Origin: Tubiluchus corallicola
Lineage: Eukaryota > Priapulida > Priapulimorpha > Priapulimorphida > Tubiluchidae
Direction of reading: 5' to 3'
DNA length: 64,000 nucleotides
NCBI GenBank assembly: GCA_030141605.1
Contig: JAQGDQ010000106.1
Location: 186,001-250,000 of the forward strand
Shown here: one piece after another, positions 18,198 to 32,189 of the stretch
Numbering within the stretch: the first letter of the stretch is position 1
How the letters are laid out: the number at the start of each line of letters is the position of its first letter
Position numbers and translations under genes: made by a program
Notes under the pieces: model-generated
Told to the model about the DNA's origin: nothing
Database searches by the model: none
Seen by the model: only the letters and a program-made list of their open reading frames with translations

Positions 18198-21100
18198 TTA
18201 TTGTAGTTTAATGGCTTCATAGGCAGCTCTTAGCCAAACTGTGACAGCATAAGCACCTGGATCTGGCTGTGTGATCAGTGCTGCGTTGACATAGCTCGCT
18301 CGGCCTGCTTTAGCTGGCATTGTAGCAGTCTTAGTGGTCATCGCCTCAGCAGCCTGAATGCAAAGAAAAATGTTTAAAATATCTCAGCTGAATAAAAAGC
18401 TCAGTATGGAATGTGAGTCTAGTATAGTATTATCTGTATGTGTGCACTACCATGAAATTTTAGTCCCCAGACTTTCCAAGTCTGTTGTCTATCATCCATT
18501 CACACTTTGACTTTAGGCCAGTTAGACGTGAACCACTTGGGTTAGCGTGGAGATTTTGGTATGAAGTAACTTCTTTACTTTCTTCCCAAGGGAGGGAGGA
18601 AGAGAGCATCCAGAATTGTGCCAAGTGTAGTGGGAGAATCCGTAATTAAATGCGAGAAATTAGAGTGACCTGTCATAATTGACAATCCAACACTGATAAA
18701 AGTGTTTGACGATCCGGTTGGCTGGGCTAGGGCAGACCCATGATTTCAACATTTGCATCCAGAGTGTCATAAAGGCAAGTTTGTTAGGTGATAGCTGGCA
18801 ACTTTTTGGCTATGCCTTGCTATGTTGCTCCGTCTGGCGGAGGGAGGGAGAGGTTGGATGATAGTGGGTAGAATGGGAGAATCTGAGTCAGCTCAATGTG
18901 ATGAATTACAGACTTGTTATTTACTAAAAATCCAACATTCAAAAAAATATTTTACCACTCGGGGGAAGGAGATCCAGGATTCAAACAATTAGAACTATAG
19001 TGGCATGGGGCAAATTGGGGATATGGTGCCAAATTTTAGGACCAAAGAGGTCCAGATTAAAAGTCATCAAGAGGGCACATCCAGAATAGTAGAAAACGGG
19101 TACAAACATCAGTAGCTGTAGAGCGAGGCTATGTGCAGTGGGATTCATCTTTGTCAGTGTGATGCAACAAATTAAAGTGACCTGTCACCTGTTATATCTT
19201 ATAGTTTCCTAAATGGAAGGGTACGTAAAACTTTCCCAGATCTGATTTATAGTAGTTTTCTAAATGTCAACACATCTAAATACTCTGTATATAGTTGTGT
19301 TAATGGCAGCATGTCAGATTATAATAACAGCTTCTTGAGAGAATCGCAACTGTAATGAAATGCAGACTTTCTGTCTCAAAAAGAATGACCTTAGGTCAAA
19401 TGTTACAGTCCTCAAGATGTCAAACATGAAAATCAGGAGACCTACAGCATCACCGATGTTCTAATCTTTATTTTCTATTGCAGCATTTAAACCCACAATC
19501 TAGTTACACATTACATAAAAACACATAAATTACATAATGTAATTACATACAAAGAAGTGATTGGAATAACATAAATGTATCAGGTTACAAGTTATTTATA
19601 GTACCATATTAATACTATCGTCTATAAAGTATGTTATTTAGCCAGCTTGGCTACCTAGTAGCATTCTAACAGAAAAAATTCCATGTGCAGACTATTCACC
19701 CATATAGGCTATCTAGTAGCTCCAAGCCAACAATAATGAACAACTAATAAATACCTGAACTGCAGCACCAAATGTTTCAACTGGATTTGCACTTTCATCA
19801 ATAATCAGGTGCTGTAGAACCATATAGGCAGCGTGTAGTGTATCTAACTGAAAGAAAGCGCACATTTTAGCTTCTAATAAATTAAATGCAATAGTGCATT
19901 TAAATATTATGTGAGCAATTCTTTCATGAATTTAAGCAAAATTTAAAGTTTTATTACACCCATTTAGCACATACCATTGTCCTGTCACCTATTTCTGCTC
20001 TGCCATACCTGTGAAAAATAAGTTTGAGTCAGCAATTTTCTCGTCAACCTGTTGATCCCATTGATTAACCTATTCTTTAAAATTGGGTTTTAATAACCTT
20101 TTAGTAAAATACTGAGCTGGCAAAAATTAAAGTAAACCTAGCCTTTTTGCAAAGACCACATTATCTTTACTATTGTGTGTTTTTAATTCTTCACTACATT
20201 TGAAAGGTAATCCACAAGAAATATTTCTGACAGTGTACCTGCAGATATTTTCCATTGCGGCCTTTACTCCTAAGACCCATGTTTCCACAGAAACACTGTG
20301 ATGGAGAGCATGAGATACCGAGTTAAACATCAATGCATATAACTAAACAAAATCATTTGAATTTCATCAAAAAATAGTTAACATGCTATAAATCACAAAG
20401 ATGCAACCATATCCTCGATTTCTTAATTAACAATTGTTGCTAAATTGCTCTTTTTAAACTGTCCATTTGAAACAAATACTCGTGGCAATGTGTTTTTTGT
20501 GTTTAATAACAATGGCAATTTAGAAATGGTTCATCAACTTTACATATCAGGTGAAACTCCCTGCGAAGAAATTACTTAGTTAATTGAAGAATTTTAAAGG
20601 TCTGCGGGTTTCCGGAAGTTTTCTTTATATTTAACTGCATTGTTATCTTGGATGATCTTTATACCACAGACAGGATTATATTCATGGTCACTCATACAAG
20701 CTTGTACTTCATCTTGCTTAACTTGTTAAATAATTTGTAAACGGCCATACTACATTTACTAGCTGCATAAAAATCTTGAATTACATTTTGCAGGAACTGC
20801 CAAAGTGGAACTGTTATACATATACCCACCCCGCCAGAAGAACCGCCCATGTTTTCCTCAGCTATGAGGCTTAACTGAAAAAAGAGCTTGGATGGTTCTG
20901 ACACAGACAGATTCTCGGCATCTAATTCTTTTAAAATAACTGCAAAAATACAACAATTAATTAATAACATTGTCATTGGAAAGTTAAGAGTTTAGTTACT
21001 TACTACACTTGTACTAAATGGCTGATAAAAACTGAAATTACTGTCTCAGATATAGAAGTCCAGGGTTCTTATTCATTATTTAAGTGCATTCTATTTCTGA

Positions 21101-24100
21101 AGTTGAAAAGTCTTAAAATATGCTGTGTCTGTCATTTGAAGAAAGAGAAATGATATTTCGGAGTCCACTGTGAGCTCCTTCAGTGCATATTCTTAGCCAT
21201 ATGCAAATTCTTAAAAAAACGAGTCCAAGCCAAACCACACAGAGTTACCTGTAAACAATGTAACTAAAATCTAACAGGAAATATGTAGTAAGCACTGTAT
21301 GCCGTACCATCTGCACCACGTTTTAATGTAGTTCCAGTGTCGCCATCTCCTCCATGTCTGTCTAGTTCATCTAACTGTTTAGAACACTGGGATATGGCTT
21401 CACAAGCAAACCTCAATGCTCTGTCCAGTATGGATGTGCTGCCTGTGCAATGCAAAAAAATAATTAAAAAATTTATTGCCTCATTGGAGTTACTTGATTT
21501 TAGTTCAGTAAACACTCACACAGTGTAACTAGCAGCCAAAGTTCACCAACAATAGTAAATCGATGGGTGACCACCAGGAAAATCGCTTCTGGAAATTTTC
21601 ACTTCACATATAGTCACAAGCTACTTTAATCTTACTGAGGGAGTTCACATATACAAGTGAAGCTAGCTAAATTCTGATCTTGCTACAGTTGTCAAACATA
21701 TATAATAATGCCATTCCATTAAGCACTGGATTCCTGCATGCAAGGTATAAAAATGCATTAAAGTCTGTTTTAAACATTGCATGTTTATACTTACCTCTAT
21801 ATCCTTTTTTAACACAGGCTAGATTAATACAGATACTCGAGTCTTTTTAAAACAGTAGGTGTATGTTACCTGATTTACCTTTATCATCTTAGCTTTTTAA
21901 GTGTAAGCCTAGTGCAAGACGGATAATTTTCATTTTAAGATGATGCATTTTATGATGATGCTGCAGAATTGTGTAACAGACTAACCTTGCGCCCCATCTC
22001 AAAATCCAAATATTAAAATAAATCCTAGTATTGTCAGGATCAGTTTAACAACTGGTATATTTTATGATGCTGCTTTACCCTTGAAGCATTCCAAAAAATC
22101 TCTTTGGTACCACATATACCATTATTCAGATGATTAAATACCGAAAGGAGAACAAGCTGAGTTGGTTTGCTCAAACATATAATTCTTGCTGTCGTATCTT
22201 TATAGCAGTGACTCATAAGTCTAAATGGGTTTATATATAATTTTATTGAAAGTAAACATGGAATATTATTGTAAATATGTTACTATAATACAGAATTTGC
22301 TGTGTGTGCTGCTGGTGCTGCTGCTAGTACTATAATGAAAATGTTTATTCGTGAAAATCAGAATTGTAAACAAAATAATTCATAAATGAACTGGTTGTAA
22401 ACAAATTGCTTAACTTACTTGGTTCGAGAGCAGCACCAGCTGCAGTTACTGCAGGTCTTTCTTCAATAGCCTCCTCCTCTGTATAAAGCACATCACGAGG
22501 CCGCGGGATGATCATCTCCGGCCATGCAGGAACTGAAGTTTTAGCTTCTGGAAACAAACACATTTGTGAAACCATCCTCGATAAGCTGCAAAAAAGCTGT
22601 TAGCAAGATGCACTAATTGTCATTATAGCTAAAGCAATAAAGGCAACCATCTCTAAGTTAGTAAAAAAACTGATGCCAACCTCTGAAATTTACGAATTTT
22701 TTAGTAAATTGGATTCAGTCTGCAGATGACATCTGGTTTTTCTGCACAATGAAAAACACTTATTCATCTCCTTACAATGTGCAGAAGCACTAAATCTGTA
22801 TAGATTTAAATACATGTACGCACATTCTGTGACTACCACTATTCCATGGTCTTCTGCACACCTTGTTGATAGCAAGAACCGAGGCCAGATAGAGTCTGCA
22901 TCAAATTTGGATAGTGACTAGCAAATACATACATAAAGTGTCATAAAAAATCTAATATCAGGTTGACCTGAACACAAGATAATGAACTAAAAGTGAACTG
23001 CAGCTGAGTATCAAAGTGTGTGTTCATCCTGAAGAATATTGATAAATCATCATGTTACTCACTTAAGCATAAATCCAAGATGTCATCAAGTTGAAGAATG
23101 GTGATTAAGATTCCATGCATTTCTAGTGAGGTGATCATTGAGCCACTGCTGACCAAGTGCACATTCACAGATTTCTTGCCTAGTAATACCAACAATACAT
23201 AAGAAATGGTTTTAATGTATTACTTTTACTTAAGCATGTACTACGTACATATGATAAAATGCACCATTCATCAGCCCCATACTTGCTGACAAGAACCAGA
23301 AAAACAGATTAATGATTTATACGTCATTTAAATGTCAACAATACTTATAACTCACATAAAGTAGACTTGATTCTGCTATAAGTCTGATTGGTATTCATGT
23401 TTAATTTCTGACAACAGGAAGCCAAATTTCCATCTCTATTTTTCAGCCTAGTAATTATTTCAAAGTAGTATTAACATAAACATTAATTGATAAATGACCA
23501 TAACTCGCTGTAGGATTTTTTTTATTTTGTATACTTGTACAAATTATTTAGAACTTAATACACTAGATATATAGCCACATATAACTCTGTACATAAGAAG
23601 GCATAAACTCTGTAGACGGATTTTACATTAGCAATTTATCATTAAAAACATTAATAATATTATTAAAATGAAAGGCAACTAACTTAAGTAGTTCACGGCT
23701 TCTCTAACGACTACATTCATTTCAAGCTGAGATGTACCACCAAGATTGCTAACAGCTAATGCAACTTTGTTACCTAGAAAAAAGCATTGTACATACAATA
23801 AAGTACATAAATAGGCTAGTGCTTAGCACTTTGTGATAATGATTTAGCAATGCTACTCATCGAATACAATGTGGTGATTCTGGCTTCTGGTAATTCTGTG
23901 TTTCTATTTACTTGTTAATAGGCTATTATTCTGCCTATAGGCTTTGCTTCAGTATGACGCTATTAAAAGCTAGTTTCCAACATAGGCTGCGACATTCAAT
24001 ATGCCTACCGTCATTATGGGAGCAGTAAGCAAAGACTATGTAGAATGTTAGCATATTATTGATTCTTGGTGGGTGGTCTAATAGTGTTTTTCAATGCATA

Positions 24101-27100
24101 CAATTTCAAATTGCACAAAATCTTTTTGTATGGTTTCACTAGGTTGTTGTTTTTGTTGTTATTGCTGCTGTTGTTGTTGCCATCATCACTGTTACCACTG
24201 TCGTCAGCGATGGCATCGGCATAGTGCGGTGTGGAAGATGTAGTGTGGTATGGTGTGGGTCGTGTGGTGTGGTATGATATGTTGTTTCAGGTGTGGTGTG
24301 GTGGGTATGGTATGCTAGATGTGGCAGGCATGATATGCTGTGATAGCAGCATGTTCAAGGTGATGGGAGCGATCATTTGGGCTTATGTGAAAAATTATTT
24401 GATCTAGATAATTGTTTAACAAAGATTTTACCATAATGATAAAAATTTAAGATTTGTAATTTTACTTTTTATGGCAAAGTGAATTGGCAAATACAGAATC
24501 GCACTGGATTGTAATGGAGTGTGAACTAGGGTGTCATTAAATGACTAATCTCTTTTACAAAAAAAATGAAAGGAATAAACAAAAATGAACAAATCCAAAA
24601 AAGAGCACTTAATTTTGAATAAAGAAAAAATATTTTACTACCTGTCCTGCCACGATTCGCAGCTCAGAAAGCTATTAATCAACAGGGGTATGACTGCAAC
24701 AGTTTCTCATTCTGAATGAACAGTTTCAAGGCATTTCTTCAAAAACGTTTTGTTTTTTTATTTCCAGTGATAAAAAGTGACAAGAATTATACAATCAGAA
24801 AAATTAGAAAACCAGTGCAAGAATACACATACTAGTACATTTATATACTTGTTATAACTTTCAAGTCGGTATGTCCATTATTTCTTGACACCCTAATGTG
24901 ATCCTATACACTACAGTATTGAAAGTAAGCAAATTTAAGAACTTATTTGGGTTTGTTCTAGTTCACACTGAAAAACTGGATGTGCAGTAAGCCCACTCAA
25001 TTCACTGTGAAATGATTCTTTATTATAATGTGAAATAAATGAAACCACGCTTAGCAAAATCTATAGGTACAGCTTTTGAATCTGGGATATTTTATTGTGG
25101 TGTGGTGTGAATCGTGTGGCATGGTGTGTATGATATGATGTAGTGTGATTTTGGGTTGTCATTATGAGTTAAAGCGCAAAATTCTCTTGTGGGGTTTGGT
25201 TAGTTAAACAAATAAAGCTTGGTGACCAAAGTCAAGCTACCTGAGCAGGGCTAGCAAATGGATAAGTGACTGCTAGAAAAAGTGTTTCTAAACTGCCATT
25301 AGCTATTTACATAGATAAAGGAGAATGTATATGAAGACTGCTAAATTAACTCGTATATTCAGTGATAGCTAGGTACTGAAACTGCAACTGTTTGCAATAA
25401 ATTTAAAACTTATGAACAATTTTTTAAACATAATACAAAATGTGCGATTGATGTTTGTAGCCTACCTAGTAATAATTACCTGCTTCTAGAGCCAGATGTG
25501 TACTTGATTTTGGGTTTGTCATGTGATCCAGCATCAAAGCAACAGACTCACTTGCAGGTAAGACCTAAAAACATTTCTCTTGTTATATAAAACACTTGTA
25601 TTCTGATCAAAGCTTGAAGTTACATATCAAAAATCTTGGCAATGTTAAGATTTTTCAAAAAGGATCTTGTTTTAAAATATAAGTTTTGCTATTTACAATA
25701 AACACAAAAAATCTTTTCATAATTAAATATTAGCTTTGATACTTAATAAGCGACTAGTAAGTGTACTCAGCAATGAGCCACTACTGGATAATCATTTCCA
25801 ATGGTAGAAATGGAACACAAAACTTTAAGTTAACTGAGAAATTCATTACCTAACTTGAAAAAAAACTAAAAAACCATCTCACCTTTGACCTTTTGATTCC
25901 AGCTTCACCATGTATTCCTACAAAAAACCATTATATTTCAATTAGCAACCTCTTTCAATGCTGGGATTAACACACCAACTTCATGGTAAAATAACACGGA
26001 CCATCATTATCTTTAATGGCTTAGATGAAATAAGATAGCTACTTTGATTACACATCATTTTTCAATTACTGAATGTCATAAGTGTTACAACGCTACTATG
26101 TCATGAATATTAAAATCAGAAAAATCTTTTGCAAACATTGAACCTAAGCCAAGCTCCATTTCTCCAGCTGGTAAGTCAAAAGTTGGACCGTGCCCTGGTA
26201 TACTACATGGTGAAAGACTCAGCCCTATTGTACCTGTAAAACAAATAATCTATTTTCATATAAGGCCAATGCCTAAGGGCATTAGAATAATTAGCATTAC
26301 CAAACTGCTACCATCTTTATTGTTATCCTAGTTCTCTTTTTTCTTCTCATCATCTTCCTTTTGGTCATCATTATCGATCTATACTACGAGCAGAGCATTA
26401 TTCAGGTTCTAAACTCAGAGGGAGCAAGCACATAAAAAGGCACTGTGAGATATACCAAACAATTTTAAAGCATTAATATTGTGTTTAAAAATAAAACACA
26501 ATAAAAAGTTTTACAGCAAGCTCATAACTCTCAAAACATAATAAAAACATCTTATGTTAATATAATATGTTAAATATATATATGAAATGAAAACTAAATG
26601 AAGCATCGTTAAAAATTGTTAAACGAAGGACGCTCATTTCAAAAACATGGATGACAGCAATTCTTCCAAGGTCGTGCGATTAAAAAAAATCTACTTTTAT
26701 TGCAGAGTGAGAAAACATTATCATTTTCAAAAGCAACATCAAACAGCAGTTATACTTTTAAAATTTGAAAAGCAATGTATAAAAACAGAATGCCTACCCA
26801 TATTAGTTAGAGCACCTGAAACAATTTGCTTGATTTCTTCTAAAGATTTTCCATCTTCTGCTAGGGCACCAGCAATCTGTGGGATGTAATGTAGAAATAC
26901 AGAGAAGAACACGGTTGATAGAAAAATGTTTTAAACAGAGAATTTTTAAGTTGAAATTAATAAATAAGAGGATACTCATTCCAAAATGAAGAGAGCAATA
27001 CAATTTATATAACATTTTGAAAAAAGCTTGTTCTTAGGTCTCTTTCACAAATTCATGTGCTTTAGCCGTGATGGTTAAGCTTAAGCAGAACAAGCATGGT

Positions 27101-30100
27101 TGGTACATGGATGGATGGATGGCTGCTGGGAAAACTACATCTGAGTGATTACACCTGCCAAACTGCCTTTAGTAATCATACCCTCAAGTGAGGGTGCACA
27201 CTATTATGCATCCAAATGTAAATCAAATACTGATATTGGATCAGTGTTTCATTTAGAATAATAATATAGCAACCACCTCGTTATTCTAGTTTAGTCCTTC
27301 TTGTCAAACAGTCAGGAACTTTTGGAATTTGGGAATCAATGAAGAGAGGCCTTGGCAGCATTTTTTATGAATGTAGGGATAAAGGTGGTTTAATGCAGCA
27401 GCAGACCTTCGACAGCAATGACTGCGGGTTGACCTAAGATCAGACCCTATCAAATTAGTAAGAGAATTTTGCAATCTATTGAATAAGTTAGGATAACAAA
27501 AGCTGAGGCACTAACCGAGAAATACAGCTGCAGTTTTTCAAGCAAAGTTGAATAGTTAATTTATAAAGATCAGGAATTCGTCCACGAGTACCTAGTTTTT
27601 TGAAGTCTTAGACAGATAGATATAAATTTATTTTTTTATACTAATACAATAAAGCGACGTGTCCACAATGGTCCATGTAGTTAGTAAAGTCAAAACTGAC
27701 AAGTTTAAATAAGTAAATTAATCACTTCTTCCTTTTAGCATATAAACCTAGTTTTGCAAACTCTTTACAAATGGTCTGTTGTTTACAAAAAATCTCTAGT
27801 TCTTATTACATTTTTTTTTATTTCTCACTTGGCTCACCTTCATGGCAAGCAAACCTCCACAAAGACCACGACGTCCCGCACTTTTATCAGTGCTAGTCAG
27901 TGCACAATCTTCTCCAATAACTACAGAATCTACAAATAATCCGGCTGCACGGGCACGTTCAATTGCTATCCCAAATGTTAGGCGGTCTCCTGTATAATTC
28001 ATGTGCATTACCAAAGTACCTACAAAATGGATATATATATATATGCCACTTGATGCACTAATGCTGCTGATTAAGATAAGTTGAAGACCTGCAACTTACT
28101 GTTTAAGGTACATTTATATATCGTTGTAGTGCTAAAAATGAAATGTAGGATGCATAGTTTGCGTACTCTAGAGACGAAGCAAGTAAAGCGAGCCTCTACA
28201 ACAGCGTGGTTCGGGGACGTGTTTGCAGTAGGTTACAAAGCTAGCCTCCACAGCAGCATGGTTTGGGGACGTGTTTGGAGTAGGTTACAAAGCGAGCATC
28301 TGCAGCAGCATGGTTCAGGGACGTGTTTGGAGTAGGTTACAAAGCGAGCATCTACAGCAGCATGGTTCAGGGACGTGTTTGGAGTAGGTTACAAAGTGAG
28401 CATCTACAGCAGCATGGTTCAGGGACGTGTTTGGAGTAGGTTACAAAGCGAGCATCTACAGCAGCATGGTTCGGGGACGTGTTTGGAGTAGGTTACAAAG
28501 CGAGCATCTACAGCAGCATGGTTCGGGGATGTGTTTGGAGTAGGTTACAAAGCGAGCATCTACAGCAGCGTGGTTCGGGGAGGTTACAAAGTGAGTCAAT
28601 GCAGCAGCATGGTGTGGGGTAGGTTTCAAAGCGAGCCTCTATAGCAACATAGTTCGGGGAAGTGTTTGGGATAGGTTATAAACATCTGAGACAAAGTAAA
28701 GTACGATTCAATCTATAGTTTATTATTAACCAGACTGAAACTACTGATAAAATTTCTGATGTTTTGTGTGTGTTGAGCAGGTAGGAAAACTTGGGTAAAT
28801 AAATGGCCATTGGAAGTTGAAACATATGTGTGAAGTGTGAACTAAGTATCATTGAAAGTTGAATTTAACAACCTCATAATTGCAACAAAGGCTTGGTATA
28901 CACAGTGTAATAAAGAAATTAAACAACTCATCTCCTAGTACGATGGTGTCATTCAGCTGACATATCAATACTCAAGAGACATGGCAAACTGATTCACATT
29001 TCAAGTTCAAACAGCATCACTAGTGGCTTAACATTGCCAACTTATGCACAGAACAGAGTTATTCTGGTGCAGTACCGCAAATTAAACTCAGGGTGATTCT
29101 TAGAAAAAATATGTTTATCTTTATCCCATCATGTCAAAAAAGGAAAGTCGGGCTCAGGGAAGCAAAAAACACACGCAACTTATGGCTTCACATACGAAAA
29201 TAATGATCAAAACATTAAAAGGGTAGGGTGCCATAAGTTTTTTGGCCCCCGGGAACCACAAGAACTTGCTATGCCACTGGTCTTCAGTCTTAGTCTTGGT
29301 TTAGTCTCAAATAAATTGGGACTTGAATTAGTAGGTTTTGTCTTGGTCTTTTTTGGTCTTAGTCTTGATCTTGAATGTTGCAGTCTTAGTTTTGATCTTT
29401 TCCTCGACTGCCCCGGGCTTAGGCACAGTGGTTGCACACATTGTCTGCTATATTGTCTAAATTGGCAACATTTATATCTATTTCTAAGGTAAAAAAACAT
29501 TAGAAATAATAATATCTAAAACAGTATTGCAATGAAAGAGTTTTTTAAAAAGTGTAGATTATCATGCAAACCAAGACTATAAAAGCAAAAAATACATTGT
29601 TCAGTCTGTCAATTATAGATGGCAGTCGTAATATCAAAGTATATAAAAAACTGTCTTAGGAATCCTGGCCAGGTTCCTCATGATGACTCTGAGTGTCATA
29701 ATGTGTAATGTAAATGATGTGTTGCTTTGTTTGCAGTTCTATTTATGGTTCAAATGCCACATGCTTATGACAATACTCAAAAAACAGTGAATTATTATGT
29801 AACACAGGGGTGTGCAAATTATCTGATTAGCCGGGCCACATTAAACCTTCCTGTAATTCCTGGGCCACATGCAGTTTGGTCAAGGAGTCAAAAACAGTAG
29901 GGCCTAATAACGATTTTTTGCATCAGATCTGTGGCATTATTACTACTACGCCAAGAAAATTTTTTTTAGAAGTTATTAAATATTAAAGACCATAGATTTC
30001 AACATGTCAGATAGTGGTAATTTTATTACAATGCACATTAGTAATGATTCTGATCTATCAGAACACTACCTGATAAAATGATGAAAAAACCACTGATCGA

Positions 30101-31480
30101 GCCATGCACTACCGTGCCTAAACAGAAACTAAAATCTGGAACTCCCCTTATATCAATGTGACCACACTTTTTCAGCTTGCGAGCTGCTTAATTGTTCGGC
30201 CCAGTCGTCTTCTTGGTCATAGTAGGTAGATCATTATGGCTTGGTTATTTTATACTATGACCAAGGAGATGACTGGGCCGAACAATTAAGCAGCTCGCAA
30301 CATTTTATATTTATTGTAAAATGTAACAAATAATAAATATAAAATAACCAAGTCAAAATGATCTACCTATAATTACCAAGAAGACGACTGGGCCTATCCA
30401 CCGACACGATAATAGAAGCCTAGAGATTGGCTGGTTGGTCCTCCTGTCAGCCAATTAGATTGCTACTCGCAGCTTCCATGGTAGTTTGCTGTGTTTTGGG
30501 ATTTTACATAGCTTTTTTTGTGTTCGAAGTGAGTATCGTGAAATTTCATCATGTCCGACAGTAAGTGGCAACCGTTTCGTACGGATTAATGCTATGCGAT
30601 CTAGTGGAAAAAACTATCCGATTGTGGTGCGGATTTTTTAGCTAGAAATATCATCCTGATACTTGCAACAACTCAATTCATCACCCGGGCCGCACTTTCA
30701 TTAGTAGACTGCACAAGAACTCTCGGTGGACCGCAGTTTGCGCACCCCTGATGTAACAAAAGTGAGAAATCACAACAACTAACCTCCATCAGAAGCAATT
30801 GCCTCTATAGCTTTCAGTACGCTGCTTGGCGGGGGAGACGAAAACACGGATCCAGACACTGCAGCCGTCAGCATACCTTCTCCTACATATCCTGGATAAG
30901 TGTTTTAAAAACAAATCAATAAAACAATGACTGCCTATATGTGTTCCACAATTTTTTAAACTGCTAGCCAACTAGGTCTATGACAAAAAAGTCTCTGAAA
31001 ACAATCTTTCCATATGCAAATATGTGAGAGAGTTAAGTTGTGTTTAAGCATGTATGAAAGAAACTGAGCATAATTACTTGACAATACCATGGATTCACTT
31101 TGGTTCTGTTGCTTTTGCATTCTGCCTGAGACCATCAAGGAAGTAGTAAAAGAGAAAGGCAAAGGAAGCAGCAACATCTGCCAACAAAACCACCCTACTA
31201 ACGTACACATCTAAGATTAAATACTTAAAAGATGCTGCACTTAGTATGAGTTACAAAAACAGACTAACTCACCGGCAAAAGCTGGCTCGTGACCAGCACC
31301 ACCTCCACTGAGAATTGTAACTTGTTTACGTTTTTTCAGCTCATTAGTGTCAGCTCGTAGCACTACCTTATGGTTGGATCGCATTAACTGCACATTCTTG
31401 TGCGTCAGACAGAAACTTTCTAAGCTCTCATTTACACAAGTCTCAGCTGAGTTGATAAGCTTGTGGGATATGTCACCCAT
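18198..31480 (-). CDS. TKFC: Triokinase/FMN cyclase (dihydroxyacetone kinase), 16 exons
   Basis: Exons, in gene order: 31273-31480, 30784-30891, 27838-28019, 26798-26876, 26144-26233, 25883-25917, 25480-25564, 23684-23773, 23063-23179, 22419-22547, 21308-21442, 20830-20939, 20239-20342, 19975-20008, 19755-19847, 18198-18353. Phases are consistent and give 584 residues (human TKFC 575). The enzyme phosphorylates dihydroxyacetone and glyceraldehyde with ATP, and the family also makes cyclic FMN. The DhaK half holds [24 protein letters not shown] and GIHGEAG, whose His225 corresponds to the substrate-binding histidine. The DhaL half, from about residue 376, holds the nucleotide/metal motif GGDGDTGTT (405-413), MGGSSG and GDRTM. 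All key residues are present, so activity is expected. It is a cytosolic enzyme by family. Introns carry a minisatellite (28185-28680) and a hAT copy (29805-30750). Confidence 0.97.
18600..19200. repeat. Degenerate tandem duplication, about 250-bp period, in the last TKFC intron
   Basis: Three diverged blocks near 18633, 18878 and 19140 share words such as GGGAGAATC, then TGTGATGAATTACA-like and AGTGACCTGTCA. GGGAGGGAG-type purine runs precede the first two. This looks like an old local triplication. It does not touch the exons at 18198-18353 or 19755-19847. Confidence 0.4.
24130..24345. repeat. Low-complexity GTT and GTGTGGT tracts in TKFC intron
   Basis: A GTT-rich tract (24140-24180) is followed by irregular GTGTGGTATGGT repeats. 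Similar GTGTGGTGTGG words recur at 25095-25150 in the same intron (25480 to 23773). Confidence 0.6.
28185..28680. repeat. 52-bp minisatellite in TKFC intron 2
   Basis: About ten units start at 28185, 28237, 28289, 28341, 28393, 28445, 28497 and 28549, exactly 52 bp apart. Two shorter, more diverged units follow. Each unit contains AAAGCGAGCATCTACAGCAG, then CATGGTTCGGGGACGTG and GGAGTAGGTTAC. High identity between units points to recent amplification or homogenisation. The array lies about 170 bp upstream of the acceptor of TKFC exon 3. Confidence 0.9.
29230..29430. mobile_element. Fragment with TCTTGGTC-type runs, related to hAT-like elements
   Basis: Repeated GTCTTAGTCTTGG words lie between two CCCCGGG sites (29247 and 29411). 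They resemble the terminal simple runs of the element at 16488-17538. No ends or target duplication were found, so the assignment is weak. Confidence 0.3.
29805..30750 (-). mobile_element. Non-autonomous hAT transposon, copy 2, in TKFC intron 2
   Basis: The ends are CAGGGGTGTGCAAATT and TTTGCGCACCCCTG, with a perfect 8-bp duplication, atgtaaca, at 29797-29804 and 30751-30758. Its left end matches the right end of the copy at 6046-7096 in reverse complement, so the two copies are in opposite orientation. The interior has three arms of the palindrome found in copy 1 (30179-30298 and 30350-30394). No transposase frame is present. Confidence 0.9.
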
Positions 31481-31494
31481 GATGGCCCATTACT
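31481..31494 (-). promoter_or_regulatory. TKFC 5' leader with 3' splice site and overlapping uORF
   Basis: An acceptor-like TCATTTTATAG (minus strand) is followed by a leader of 12-14 nt and then the start codon at 31480. An upstream ATG at 31489 opens a five-codon frame that stops inside the main coding region, overlapping the true start. It could lower translation if included in the mRNA. Confidence 0.4.
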
Positions 31495-32189
31495 CTATAA
31501 AATGATTTTAATACAGTAGTGAAATATAATTGCAATAGTATTACTAAATCGATTAACACACCAGCAGTATGGACAAAAAGTGAATGAAAAATTATGCTAA
31601 TCAATATAGGGATTCATTCAAGCAAATTCAATTTAATGTACCTTGCAAGTTTTGAATGTTTTTGTGTGGATAGAGCTGCAAAGGCAAGCTTTTACATGCA
31701 AAGGCGACAAATATGCGGGCTGACATGATAGCTGGTTCACTGAAATTAAAAACCACAATGGCAAAATAACACTCGGTTAAACTGATACTCTTTTTAGCAA
31801 TGAGGGAAATCTCGAGTTGCAGCATTTGAGTAACAAACAATTTTCACTGCATTTGCTGTTGTGTCACAGTAGGACTTTGTCTGATGAGTGTTAAGCTACG
31901 TTTACATGTTAGCAAACTGTTTACAAGTTGTCAAAGTTGTTTGGCCGTGCATTTCTAAAAATTGTTTTATTGCCCCTTGTTGAAAATTGCTAAGCTACTA
32001 AGTTTTGTTAAAAGACTGAAGCAAGAGACATCGATGAATGAATTATTCTATGTATTTACTTACACAATTTTGTTTATGTAACAATGTGCTTATAAAGCAT
32101 GGAGCTACACACTAAATAGTGAAGAATCACTTAATACAAAATCTGGCAATGCATGAGCGATGACAACAATTCAACGGTGATACTGCCTG

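Noticed and set aside
28081-28335. 84-codon open frame and CRISPR-like periodic array
   Set aside because: The frame is generated by the 52-bp minisatellite. Units are contiguous with no spacers, and the DNA is eukaryotic.
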